64,000 bases of DNA from Falsibacillus pallidus (GTDB lineage Bacteria > Bacillota > Bacilli > Bacillales > DSM-25281), in assembly GCF_003350505.1 (NCBI RefSeq), contig NZ_QQAY01000005.1:62001-126000 (forward strand). Direction: 5' to 3'. Both the position numbers and the translations under genes were made by a program. Under the pieces are notes generated by a model, which had not been told where the DNA came from, did no database searches, and worked only from the letters and a program-made list of their open reading frames with translations. Shown piece after piece: positions 26,027 to 33,359 of the stretch (within the stretch, counting starts at the first letter, position 1; the number at the start of each line of letters is the position of its first letter).

Positions 26027-26834
26027 ATTTCACCGAAGCGCTATGGTCAATTGTCACTTGAGAATCATCGTCAAACTGCTTCCGTATCTTTTTCATGAAA
26101 TAGATTCCCAGCAGTCCAAGAATGGCCACGTAGGTTTCCACTGCCCACAGGTTTTTGAAGTGGCCTGTCTGTACAAAAACCAACGGGAAGTCTACTGCCG
26201 CATGGATGATGATCGCATAAACCACATAAGAGAACTTCTTCTTTTTCACTCCAAGCAATACGAGGAGCGAGAAGGCAAGCTGCATGAAAACAGCTGCGAA
26301 GCGTTCAACGCAGGCTAATAGATAGAAAGATACACCGTTGTTCAGCAGTCCGTCCTTTAGCGTCTTCAAAGTTTCAGCCGGCAAGTCTTTTCCAATCGTT
26401 GAATCAAGCACACCTGCATTCAACATGAAGGCGAAGATGATGTTCGGCACCACAATCATCAGTGTAAGCAGGATAGCCTCGATTCCACCCCAGCCAATCC
26501 CGAATGAAATACCAGACTTGTAATCCCGGAATTTTTTGAGCAGCCAGACAAATAAAATGAAGCGTCCCATTTCTTCAAAGATCCCCGCTGCAAACCCGCC
26601 GTATAAGCCGAACCATACCGGATGGTCAGCATAATTAGGAAACATGTTAATGACAATAACATGCAGGACTTTTTCAAGCACCTGTGAAAATACGATAAAT
26701 CCAACTGCCCCAAGGATGAGAGGCTTTACTTCTATCCCCATTTTCTTTTTAGCCGTGATGATCATGGTGATAAATAAAGCAAATGAGAACAAGATCGGAA
26801 CAAACATAGAAATGATGGTTGCTGTACTGACCAT
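26025..26834 (-). CDS. YhfC family membrane protein (putative intramembrane metalloprotease)
   Basis: A 269-residue polytopic protein with about seven helices, recognised as the YhfC family. A glutamate pair lies in the third membrane region (GIFEEMGRFILFVWLL), and a histidine in IIIHAAVDFPLVF; such residues resemble the CPBP/PrsW-type membrane proteases to which YhfC is distantly related. The activity is not demonstrated. It is the last gene of a three-gene operon (HTH regulator, hydrolase, YhfC). The start codon overlaps the hydrolase stop (TAATG), with AAGGGGG upstream. Confidence 0.82.
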   Translation of the reverse strand: MVSTATIISMFVPILFSFALFITMIITAKKKMGIEVKPLILGAVGFIVFSQVLEKVLHVIVINMFPNYADHPVWFGLYGGFAAGIFEEMGRFILFVWLLKKFRDYKSGISFGIGWGGIEAILLTLMIVVPNIIFAFMLNAGVLDSTIGKDLPAETLKTLKDGLLNNGVSFYLLACVERFAAVFMQLAFSLLVLLGVKKKKFSYVVYAIIIHAAVDFPLVFVQTGHFKNLWAVETYVAILGLLGIYFMKKIRKQFDDDSQVTIDHSASVK

Positions 26835-27799
26835 TACGATACCCCCTTATAATGTGTGACAAGCCAATTCGTTAAGACCCTGAATCCGTCCTCATGAAAC
26901 GGGCGGGATGAAATGTTTTTATAGAGCTTTTTCAGCTTAAGGATTTCCATCTCCTCCTGCTGGACCCGCATGCCATGCTCCATGCCGGGGATGATGTGAA
27001 ATTCTGCATCCTCCTTCACCAGTTCCGGAAGTTCGTTCAAAATCGCAGGATCGACGTGGGCATCTTTATCCCCGTGAATGGCGAATACGGGGAAATCCGC
27101 TTTTTTCAGTCCCTCTCTCGGATCATATAAAAAATGCTCCCTGAACCACTTTGCAGGCTGCTTGATGAGACCACTCACTTTATAGACAGGCTTCTTGGAC
27201 TGAAACATCTTATCCATCAGCTTGGCTGCCTTCTTTTCCTCTTTTTCTTCATTGATCAATTTCCTCATCAACATTCCCTTGAGGCCCTTCGAGTTCCTCA
27301 GCTCTCTGTAGGCAAGCTTCCTTTGATGCTTCAGATACTCGTCTAAATTGGCCACGCCGCCTGATACCAGCATCAGCCCATTGATCTTTTGGCGCTCTGA
27401 AAGGGCTGTACCAAGAATAGTCCCTTCACTATGGCCTATAACGATGATGCGGTCTTGATCCACCTGGGGATGTTCTTTTAAATACAGCAAGCACCTCTCC
27501 GCATCATCCACCAGGTCCCACATTCCCGCTGATAGCAGATCCTTCGTGCTTTTTCCCGTACCCCTCTTGTCATATCTGAGCACGATAAAGCCCAATTCAG
27601 CAATCCTTCCAGCCAGTTCTTTGTAAAGATTGAATTGGAACTTCCCCTTTGGCCCATTTCCATTGCGGTCGATTGCACCCGATCCGGCAATGATCAGAAC
27701 CGCAGGATAAATTTCTTCCCCTTCTGGTATGGATATCGTTCCGAATATCGGATGTTCTCCCTGTATCTCTATCTCATTTTCCTTCACATTCATTTTCAT
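26834..27799 (-). CDS. Alpha/beta hydrolase
   Basis: About 321 residues. Alpha/beta hydrolase fold with the oxyanion region LIIAGSGAIDRNGNG, LRYDKRGTGKS, nucleophile elbow VIGHSEGT (catalytic Ser), later acid FAIHGDKDAHVDP and base IPGMEHGMR. Substrate is unknown; short-chain ester or acyl compounds are typical. The chosen ATG 27799 follows AAAGGGGAA. An alternative start at 27829-27832, overlapping the regulator stop (TGAGTGATG), would allow coupled translation. Middle gene of the operon with the HTH regulator and YhfC. Confidence 0.85.
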   Translation of the reverse strand: MKMNVKENEIEIQGEHPIFGTISIPEGEEIYPAVLIIAGSGAIDRNGNGPKGKFQFNLYKELAGRIAELGFIVLRYDKRGTGKSTKDLLSAGMWDLVDDAERCLLYLKEHPQVDQDRIIVIGHSEGTILGTALSERQKINGLMLVSGGVANLDEYLKHQRKLAYRELRNSKGLKGMLMRKLINEEKEEKKAAKLMDKMFQSKKPVYKVSGLIKQPAKWFREHFLYDPREGLKKADFPVFAIHGDKDAHVDPAILNELPELVKEDAEFHIIPGMEHGMRVQQEEMEILKLKKLYKNISSRPFHEDGFRVLTNWLVTHYKGVS

Positions 27800-27832
27800 C
27801 CCAATTTCCCCTTTGTTCTTCTTAGGCATCAC

Positions 27833-28360
27833 TCATTTTTCTGGAATGATGATGTTGGCGATTTGTCTTGGTTTCCGTTCTTCTGAGGGCTCATTTTTCA
27901 TGGCTTCCATTAATAGTGAAGCAAGCTTTCCTGTAAGGTCTGCGAATTCCTCATCGGACAGATTAATGCTCGCAACCCGATAGCTGACCCCGTCTCTCGG
28001 GAGGTCGATGTCTCCCCGGTCCAGGTAATTTTCAAACTGTCCCATAAGATAGGCTTGAAATGTCATGAATAAATTCAAATGCTCTTCTTTCGATAATGCC
28101 TTCAAGTCATCCGCTGTATGGATCGTCGGCGACTTGATGGCATACACCCTCTCAACCGTTCCTCGGATCTGATTTTCCTCGACGACTTGAATCATCTCCG
28201 CCTCTAACAGTGTATTGAGGTGTCTATATAAGGAGGCCTGCGATACCTTATCAAGTCGATTGGCGATTTGCTGAACAGTCATTCGATTTCCATTGGCAAG
28301 CTGTTGGATGATTTTGATACGGACTGGATGCATTAAAATTTTTGCCTTGGAAGTATTCAT
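27833..28360 (-). CDS. ArsR-like winged-helix regulator
   Basis: A 175-residue protein. The N-terminal winged helix (AKILMHPVRIKIIQQLANG; MTVQQIANRLDKVSQASLYRHLNTLLEAEMI) is followed by a helical C-terminal domain that may bind a ligand. Start ATG 28360 after AAGGGAG. First gene of a three-gene operon with a hydrolase and YhfC. It sits behind the perfect inverted repeat at 28382-28405 and very probably autoregulates the operon. No metal-binding cysteines are present, so a metal sensor is unlikely. Confidence 0.83.
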   Translation of the reverse strand: MNTSKAKILMHPVRIKIIQQLANGNRMTVQQIANRLDKVSQASLYRHLNTLLEAEMIQVVEENQIRGTVERVYAIKSPTIHTADDLKALSKEEHLNLFMTFQAYLMGQFENYLDRGDIDLPRDGVSYRVASINLSDEEFADLTGKLASLLMEAMKNEPSEERKPRQIANIIIPEK

Positions 28361-28381
28361 GGGATCTCCCTTCAATTTAAG

Positions 28382-28405
28382 ATTATTATCACTTTTGATA
28401 ATAAT
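28382..28405. promoter_or_regulatory. Operator of the HTH-hydrolase-YhfC operon
   Basis: ATTATTATCA and TGATAATAAT are exact inverted repeats separated by CTTT, 22 bp upstream of the regulator ATG. A lone half site TGATAATAAT lies at 28437-28446 in the same promoter region. Confidence 0.75.
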
Positions 28406-28531
28406 GAACCCAAAAAATATTTTTTGTTCTCATTTTTGATAATAATACATTTTTTGAGAATGTCAAGTTGGATCCGGAAATTTCCCATTTTCAAGGGGGT
28501 GAGGAGCGGCATCTGGGGGGATTTGCTCTGA

Positions 28532-28642
28532 ACTTTTGGGGCTAACCGGCGCACTTTTGGGGTTAACCGCTCAACTTTTCTACGCAACCGCTCAACTTTC
28601 CGGCGTAACCCCTCAACTTTTCAGCTCTACCCCTCAACTATC
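28532..28642. repeat. Phased array, ACTTTT core every 21 bp (6 units)
   Basis: ACTTTT-type cores start at 28532, 28553, 28574, 28595 (ACTTTC), 28616 and 28637 (ACTATC), exactly 21 bp apart. They are usually preceded by CTCA. The core differs from the GCGCATA arrays but the period is identical. It lies downstream of the TPR-like gene and upstream of the HTH regulator, in a gap of about 390 bp without genes. Confidence 0.85.
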
Positions 28643-28693
28643 CTTTTTTATTGAAATCCCATCCCCTCAAGGAGCTTCCACTTATCTTTCCCC

Positions 28694-28725
28694 GAAAAAA
28701 ATAGGAACCCCGCTTCCGGAGTCCC
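28694..28725 (-). terminator. Terminator of TPR-like gene
   Basis: On the minus strand GGGACTCC/GGGGTTCC is followed by TATTTTTTT. Confidence 0.75.
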
Positions 28726-28752
28726 TCCATTATTTCTTATGATTTTCGCAGC

Positions 28753-29217
28753 TTAGATGGTCGCCAGGTCAGCGAGCAATACTTCGAGGTCGCCTTTTTT
28801 GGCAATGTTTTGGCTTGCTTCCCTTGCCAGCTGCAGGTTCTCTTCTTTCAGCACATCGTTTCCTGCTATTTTATATCCTCGCGCCAATGCTTCGTAGGCA
28901 AACGCCAAGTCGAAATCACCCATGCCTTTCTCCAGGCAAATATCGAGGCAGCGCTGTGCGTGGTACAGAGCAGGCTCTGCCCTTCCTGCGACCGCGTATG
29001 CACGTGAAACCTGCCATTCTCCCCTTGCCAGATTAATTGGTGCTCCGACGATGCCCCAGTGATGCCTGGATGCATGCGCCATATGAATCATTTCATCCGT
29101 TTCCTCTATTGTTCTTTCCTTCTTCTCCATCAGATCCCATACGCTATTAAAATATTTGACCGCGAGCTCGCGGTGATATTCAGATGCTGTCTTTTCAATT
29201 TTCACTTCTGTTGCCAC
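28753..29217 (-). CDS. Small TPR-like protein, function unknown
   Basis: A 154-residue soluble, helical protein. Segments such as GEWQVSRAYAVAGRAEPALYHAQRCLDICL and FDLAFAYEALARGYKIAG have the alanine/tyrosine pattern of tetratricopeptide repeats, about two to three units. There is no catalytic motif, signal peptide or membrane helix. It is likely a protein-binding scaffold; the partner is unknown. Start ATG 29217 after AGGGGGGAT. Single gene, divergent from the ECF sigma operon. Confidence 0.7.
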   Translation of the reverse strand: MATEVKIEKTASEYHRELAVKYFNSVWDLMEKKERTIEETDEMIHMAHASRHHWGIVGAPINLARGEWQVSRAYAVAGRAEPALYHAQRCLDICLEKGMGDFDLAFAYEALARGYKIAGNDVLKEENLQLAREASQNIAKKGDLEVLLADLATI

Positions 29218-29293
29218 ATAAATCCCCCCTGTTTTTCAATCCTATTTTTTTATTCGCCAAGAATAGGTCAATCCCTTTATTTCCATGAAAAAG

Positions 29294-29320
29294 TGATCCA
29301 AAACCGCTTTCCAATCGTTT
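29294..29320 (+). promoter_or_regulatory. ECF-type autoregulatory promoter
   Basis: TGATCCAA at 29294-29301, 14 bp, then CGTTT at 29316-29320, preceded by AAAAAG. It lies 82 bp upstream of the sigma gene. Identical motif and spacing occur at 30981 and, inverted, at 16641. Sigma factors of this class usually drive their own operon. Confidence 0.75.
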
Positions 29321-29401
29321 ACTGCATATAGAAAATTTGAGCAGTGTCCATGTTTTTTAGTATGATGGAGTTATTCATACTGCTAAAAAAAGGAGGACGC
29401 T

Positions 29402-29968
29402 ATGTCCGACATTAAGGATATTGAACTTTATACGAGAATGCGCCAGAAAGACAAAAGCGCATTGGAAGCATTATACGATAAATACGAAAAGCTTCTGTAC
29501 TCATTCGCGTATAAAATGACCGGCAGCCAGCAGCATGCCGAAGATGTCATTCAAGAAGTGTTCATTAAGCTCTGGCGGGAACATGCCCCCTATTCGAATG
29601 AAAAAGGGAAATTTTCCTCCTGGCTGATCACCATGACGAGGAACACTGCGCTTGATGTACTGCGGAAGCAAAAGAACAATCAGTCCTACGAATATATAGA
29701 AAATGATTCGCTTCAGGTGGATGAAACAACTCCTGAAGACCTGGCTGAATGGAAAGAGAAGCGGACGGTGATTCGACGCGCTGTCAAATCACTCAAAGAG
29801 GAGCAGCAAAAAATCATTGACCTTTTCTATTTTAAAGGGCGCACACATAAAGAAATTTCTGACTCGACTGGATTGCCTTTAGGAACTGTCAAAGGAAGGA
29901 TCAGGCTCGCATTGAAACATTTGCGGACCATCATCGAAAAGGAAGGAGGGGGATCAAATGAATACTAA
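29402..29968 (+). CDS. ECF RNA polymerase sigma factor
   Basis: A 188-residue group 4 sigma factor. Region 2 has ALEALYDKYEKLLYSFAYKMTG and the core-binding AEDVIQEVFIKLWR. Region 4 has the HTH RTHKEISDSTGLPLGTVKGRIRLALKHL. It overlaps the next gene, an anti-sigma factor with a RskA-like C-terminal domain, by 11 bp, so this is a SigK/RskA-type pair. The start is ATG 29402 after AAAGGAGGAC. The shared promoter motif in front of this operon, the MPKTG-protein operon and the 16.6-kb secreted-protein operon suggests its regulon. Confidence 0.92.
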   Translation: MSDIKDIELYTRMRQKDKSALEALYDKYEKLLYSFAYKMTGSQQHAEDVIQEVFIKLWREHAPYSNEKGKFSSWLITMTRNTALDVLRKQKNNQSYEYIENDSLQVDETTPEDLAEWKEKRTVIRRAVKSLKEEQQKIIDLFYFKGRTHKEISDSTGLPLGTVKGRIRLALKHLRTIIEKEGGGSNEY

Positions 29969-30725
29969 CCTTTGTGAAAATCTAATCGATTATTTTAACC
30001 ATAGCCTCACAGACGAAGAGACAAAAGCATTCGAAGAGCATCTCAAAGAATGTCCGGAATGCCGCGAAGAGCTGGAAGAACTGATCGAATTGACCGGCGA
30101 CCTGGCTTTTCAAACAGAACCTATTACCCCTCCTGAAGGTATGAAAGAACGTGTCCTTACGCGAGTATTTGAAGATGATGAAGAGGCTTCGTCTACAATT
30201 ACATCACCTTCCGTTTTTGAAAATCCGACCCCACTGGAAACAGCAAGGGAGAAAAAATCATCGAAACGGAAATGGCTCATCCCGGCAATGGCGGCTGCCC
30301 TATTCCTGTCACTCGGGGCAAACTTTTATCTAGGCTCACAGATGCAGAAAGAACCCGAGCAGCCTAAAACCGCTGCCATCGACCACATCGTCCGACAGCT
30401 GGCACTGAACCCTGTTGATGGAAATGCGGCAGGAACCGCATCATTTGTCAAACAGAACGGAAATGTCAGCATGGTCATTCAAGCATCCCAGCTGAAGTCA
30501 CTGAAGTCAGATGAGGTTTATCAAGTATGGCTCATCAAGAACGACAAGCCATATCGTGCCGGAACATTCACCACCTCAGATGATGGAACTGGAACGGTCG
30601 TCTACACGATGACCGACAAAAAAGACCAAGACCTTTCCCAATGGGATACGGTAGCCATCACCCTTGAACCAAATGCTGACAGCCAGACGCCAAAAGGCGA
30701 AATGGTGCTCGCATCCAACCTCTAA
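29958..30725 (+). CDS. Transmembrane anti-sigma factor, zinc-finger plus RskA domain
   Basis: A 255-residue protein. The N-terminal anti-sigma zinc domain has an H-x3-C-x2-C motif (EEHLKECPECREEL, about residues 25-38). A linker and one membrane helix (KWLIPAMAAALFLSLGANFYLG, about 103-124) follow. The extracytoplasmic RskA-type domain includes YQVWLIKNDKPYRAGTFT and VAITLEPNADSQTPKGEMVLAS. It holds the ECF sigma factor inactive at the membrane until an external signal triggers its loss. Start ATG 29958 overlaps the sigma gene, with GGAGGGGG upstream. Terminator at 30724. Confidence 0.92.
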   Translation: MNTNLCENLIDYFNHSLTDEETKAFEEHLKECPECREELEELIELTGDLAFQTEPITPPEGMKERVLTRVFEDDEEASSTITSPSVFENPTPLETAREKKSSKRKWLIPAMAAALFLSLGANFYLGSQMQKEPEQPKTAAIDHIVRQLALNPVDGNAAGTASFVKQNGNVSMVIQASQLKSLKSDEVYQVWLIKNDKPYRAGTFTTSDDGTGTVVYTMTDKKDQDLSQWDTVAITLEPNADSQTPKGEMVLASNL

Positions 30726-30755
30726 AACCAGCAGAATCTGCTGGTTTTTTCTTTT
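30724..30755 (+). terminator. Terminator of sigma/anti-sigma operon
   Basis: The 10-bp stem AACCAGCAGA/TCTGCTGGTT is followed by TTTTCTTTTT. Confidence 0.85.
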
Positions 30756-30760
30756 TGCAA

Positions 30761-30845
30761 GGCTCTTTTCTCAAAGTTTGTGGCATTAGTCATTAAAGCA
30801 GGTTCACTTACGCAATCAAAATAGCGTATATAGCTCAAAAGAGCC
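30761..30845. repeat. Inverted repeat pair bounding an 85-bp intergenic segment
   Basis: GGCTCTTTT (30761-30769) and AAAAGAGCC (30837-30845) are exact inverted repeats with a 67-bp interior that has no coding sense. It may be a remnant of a small dispersed element or a long stem. The rest of the gap to the ECF promoter is AT-rich with no gene. Confidence 0.4.
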
Positions 30846-30980
30846 TGGATACTAAATTGCAACGCACTAAACAGCTAATTTCGCGTTAAAATCGGCAGTA
30901 AGATTTTAACGACACTAGTTACGAAAACAGCATTTTGCAAAACTTTTTTATCACTTTTTTGAAAGTTTTTTATAAAAAAG

Positions 30981-31007
30981 TGATCCAACTGTGATCCTCC
31001 TTCGTTA
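30981..31007 (+). promoter_or_regulatory. ECF-type promoter of the MPKTG-protein/sortase operon
   Basis: TGATCCAA (30981-30988), 14 bp, CGTTA (31003-31007), preceded by an A-run. It has the same spacing as the sigma-operon promoter at 29294 and the inverted copy at 16641. The surface-protein ATG is 38 bp downstream. Confidence 0.78.
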
Positions 31008-31044
31008 TCTATTTGAAAAACAAACAAAAAAGGAGAGATTCAAT

Positions 31045-32391
31045 ATGAAAATCCGCAAATCCATTCTAGCTATCCCACTAAGCATGTCATTAGTCCTTCC
31101 TGTTACGGCAACATCATTTGCAGCTGAGCAAGCGAAACCATCCGTTACAACACCAGCAGCTGAGTTAAGGACTTCCCTGGACCAGCTTTTGACTGAGCAC
31201 GCATACTTAGCAGTTGAAGCAATGCGCAAAGGCGCTGAAGGAGCAAAAGACTTCCAAGCTTCCGCAAATGCATTGAACGCCAACGCCGATGATCTTGCCA
31301 AAGCCATTACATCTGTTTACGGAGCCGAGGCAGGAAAGCAATTTGATATGATCTGGAAAAACCATATTGGTTTCTTCGTTGACTATGTAAAAGCAACCGG
31401 CGCCAATGACCAGGCCAAAAAAGATGAAGCATTGAAGAAACTCGATGGCTACAGCGGCGAGTTCGCCAACTTCCTTGCCAACGCAACAGGCAAGCGGCTC
31501 GAAGCCAACTCATTAGCTGAAGGGCTTCAAATGCATATTAAACAATTGATCGGTGCATTCGACAGCTATGTGGCTGGAGACTACGCCAAAGCATACGATT
31601 ATGAGCGCCAGGCGATTGCCCACATGGCAATGGTATCAAAAGGGCTATCCAACGCCATCACTATGCAATATCCCGATAAATTCGATAATACAATGGCTGT
31701 GACGCCAGCAGTCGAATTGCGTTCAACACTTAACCACTTATTGACAGAGCATGCCGGCCTTGCGGTTGATGCGATGCAAAACGGATTGGATGGTTCAAAA
31801 GACTTCCAAGCTTCTGCCGACGCATTGGCTGCCAATACAGATGATCTATCGAAAGCCATCGCTTCTGTTTACGGCGATGAAGCAGGGCAGCAATTTAAAG
31901 ATATGTGGACAAAACATATCGGATTCTTCGTCGATTATGTAAAGGCATCTGCTGCCAATGACGATGCGAAAAAGCAGGAAGCGTTGAAAAATCTTGACGG
32001 CTACCGCACAGACTTCTCCAAATTCATTGAATCCGCAACAGAAGGAAGAGTCGAAGCAGGTGCACTTGCAGACGGCCTTCAGGAACATGTTAAACAATTG
32101 ACTGGTGCATTCGACAGCTATGCGGCTGGAGACTATGATCAGGCGTATACTCAAGTCCGTGAAGCATATGCACATATGCTGATGCCTGCTAAAGGCCTTT
32201 CCTCTGCATTTGTCGACCAGTTCCCTGACAAATTCATGGGCGAAATGCCATCTCAAATGCCTAAAACAGGTATGGGCGGTACATCACAAGAAGACAGCCA
32301 AGTACCATTTGAATACCTTCTTGCAGGTCTATTTGCAGCAGCTGGGGCTACGACTCTTGCATTACGCAAAAAAGCTGCGAAACAATCTTAA
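31045..32391 (+). CDS. Sortase-anchored surface protein with two four-helix His-rich domains
   Basis: A 448-residue protein. The signal peptide is 1-27. Two homologous helical domains of about 175 residues follow (roughly 36-213 and 220-397). An MPKTG motif (405-409), a membrane helix (about 422-440) and a basic tail RKKAAKQS complete a cell-wall sorting signal in which Met replaces the usual Leu. Histidines 52, 107, 164 and 193 recur at 236, 291, 348 and 377, each exactly 184 residues on, one per predicted helix, in TEH, HIGFFVDY, H(I/V)KQL and AHM. A metal- or heme-binding bundle is plausible, not shown. Start ATG 31045 after AAAAGGAGAG. A sortase gene follows. Confidence 0.85.
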   Translation: MKIRKSILAIPLSMSLVLPVTATSFAAEQAKPSVTTPAAELRTSLDQLLTEHAYLAVEAMRKGAEGAKDFQASANALNANADDLAKAITSVYGAEAGKQFDMIWKNHIGFFVDYVKATGANDQAKKDEALKKLDGYSGEFANFLANATGKRLEANSLAEGLQMHIKQLIGAFDSYVAGDYAKAYDYERQAIAHMAMVSKGLSNAITMQYPDKFDNTMAVTPAVELRSTLNHLLTEHAGLAVDAMQNGLDGSKDFQASADALAANTDDLSKAIASVYGDEAGQQFKDMWTKHIGFFVDYVKASAANDDAKKQEALKNLDGYRTDFSKFIESATEGRVEAGALADGLQEHVKQLTGAFDSYAAGDYDQAYTQVREAYAHMLMPAKGLSSAFVDQFPDKFMGEMPSQMPKTGMGGTSQEDSQVPFEYLLAGLFAAAGATTLALRKKAAKQS

Positions 32392-32404
32392 TTTAGTAGA
32401 GTAG

Positions 32405-32426
32405 AAGGAGGGGCCTCCCCCTCCTT
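32405..32426 (+). promoter_or_regulatory. Intercistronic hairpin between surface protein and sortase genes
   Basis: The GC-rich 9-bp stem AAGGAGGGG/CCCCTCCTT has a 4-base loop and is not followed by a T-run. Such a stem can protect the upstream mRNA or partly terminate, giving much more anchored protein than sortase. Confidence 0.6.
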
Positions 32427-32455
32427 TCATCACTCTATAGAAAGGAGCATCCACA

Positions 32456-33109
32456 ATGAAACTAAAGCACTTATCCCTTCTTTTTTTCGCAATTGCCCTG
32501 TCCCTCGCTGCAGCTGGATTTGTCACATCAGGGAACCAATCTCCCGATAATGAAGAAAGCCACAGACGCGAAGTCCCTGTGCATAAAAACTCTCATGAAA
32601 TCTCTACGACCACTGCCCCATCCGCCTATGCCGATAAAATCATCAAGGATGAACGGACCGGCATTGTCCCTGTAAGGATTGAAATCCCGGTGATCGGCGT
32701 GGACGCTAAAGTGGATAAAGTCGGCCTCCTTTCCAATGGAAAAATGGACGTGCCGGCAAGCTTTGAAGGTACAGGCTGGTATGAAGGCGGGTATAAACCG
32801 GGCGAACCCGGTAATGCCGTCATCGATGGCCACGTTGACAGTAAAAAAGGACCCGCCGTCTTCTATTACCTGAAAGAATTAAAAGCAGGCGATGAAATCA
32901 TCGTAACTGGTGAAAACAACGAAAAGCGTGTATTTGAAGTGACCGGCGTCGAAACATACGTACGCGACGAATCACCCGTGAAAAACATATTCGGCTTCTC
33001 CTACAGCAGCAATCTCAATTTGATTACCTGTGCCGGAAAATACGATCCCGTCACAACCGAAAACTCCAAGCGGCTCGTCGTTTATTCTAAGCTGAAAGAT
33101 AGTGAGTGA
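32456..33109 (+). CDS. Class F-like sortase
   Basis: A 217-residue protein. An N-terminal signal anchor (SLLFFAIALSLAAAGFVTSG) and an extracytoplasmic linker precede a sortase beta-barrel with the catalytic His in NAVIDGHVDSKKG, the Cys in LITCAGKYDP and the Arg in SKRLVVYS. It cleaves the sorting motif of surface proteins and joins them to the wall precursor. It follows the MPKTG protein by 64 bp in the same operon and is likely its dedicated enzyme. Start ATG 32456 after AAAGGAG. Confidence 0.9.
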   Translation: MKLKHLSLLFFAIALSLAAAGFVTSGNQSPDNEESHRREVPVHKNSHEISTTTAPSAYADKIIKDERTGIVPVRIEIPVIGVDAKVDKVGLLSNGKMDVPASFEGTGWYEGGYKPGEPGNAVIDGHVDSKKGPAVFYYLKELKAGDEIIVTGENNEKRVFEVTGVETYVRDESPVKNIFGFSYSSNLNLITCAGKYDPVTTENSKRLVVYSKLKDSE

Positions 33110-33132
33110 TAGAAGTTAGAAGTGAGCACAAG

Positions 33133-33154
33133 CACGACCCGAATTTTGTCGAAT
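33133..33154. repeat. Dispersed 22-bp element, copy 3
   Basis: CACGACCCG at the start and TTTGTCGAAT at the end; one substitution from the other copies in the first half. It precedes a GCGCATA array by 44 bp (start to start). Confidence 0.8.
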
Positions 33155-33176
33155 GACGGCAGGTAATCCTGCTCTG

Positions 33177-33287
33177 GCGCATAAGATGGTCTTTTTCGCG
33201 CATAGACCTCGTTTTCCCGCGCATAACGCCAGAAATTGGCGCATAGCCTGGCACTTCCCGCGCATAAGCACCATTTTCTGGCGCATA
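33177..33287. repeat. Phased array, GCGCATA core every 21 bp (6 units)
   Basis: Cores start at 33177, 33198, 33219, 33239, 33260 and 33281, spacings 21, 21, 20, 21 and 21. All six cores are exact, and alternate spacers end in TG or CC before the core. It lies between the convergent sortase and PLD-protein genes. Confidence 0.88.
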
Positions 33288-33315
33288 GAGCCCCCCGCCT
33301 CCCCCAAAAAACAGT

Positions 33316-33353
33316 AAAAGCAGCCCCCTAGGACTCAGAAGGCTGCTTTTTTG
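33316..33353. terminator. Bidirectional terminator
   Basis: The stem AAAAGCAGCC/GGCTGCTTTT with 15-base loop is followed by TTG, at the 3' end of the PLD-protein gene. Confidence 0.8.
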
Positions 33354-33359
33354 CTTGTT

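Noticed and set aside
33177-33287. CRISPR-like array
   Set aside because: Repeat core is only 7 bp and the period is 21 bp, far shorter than CRISPR units. No cas genes in the window.
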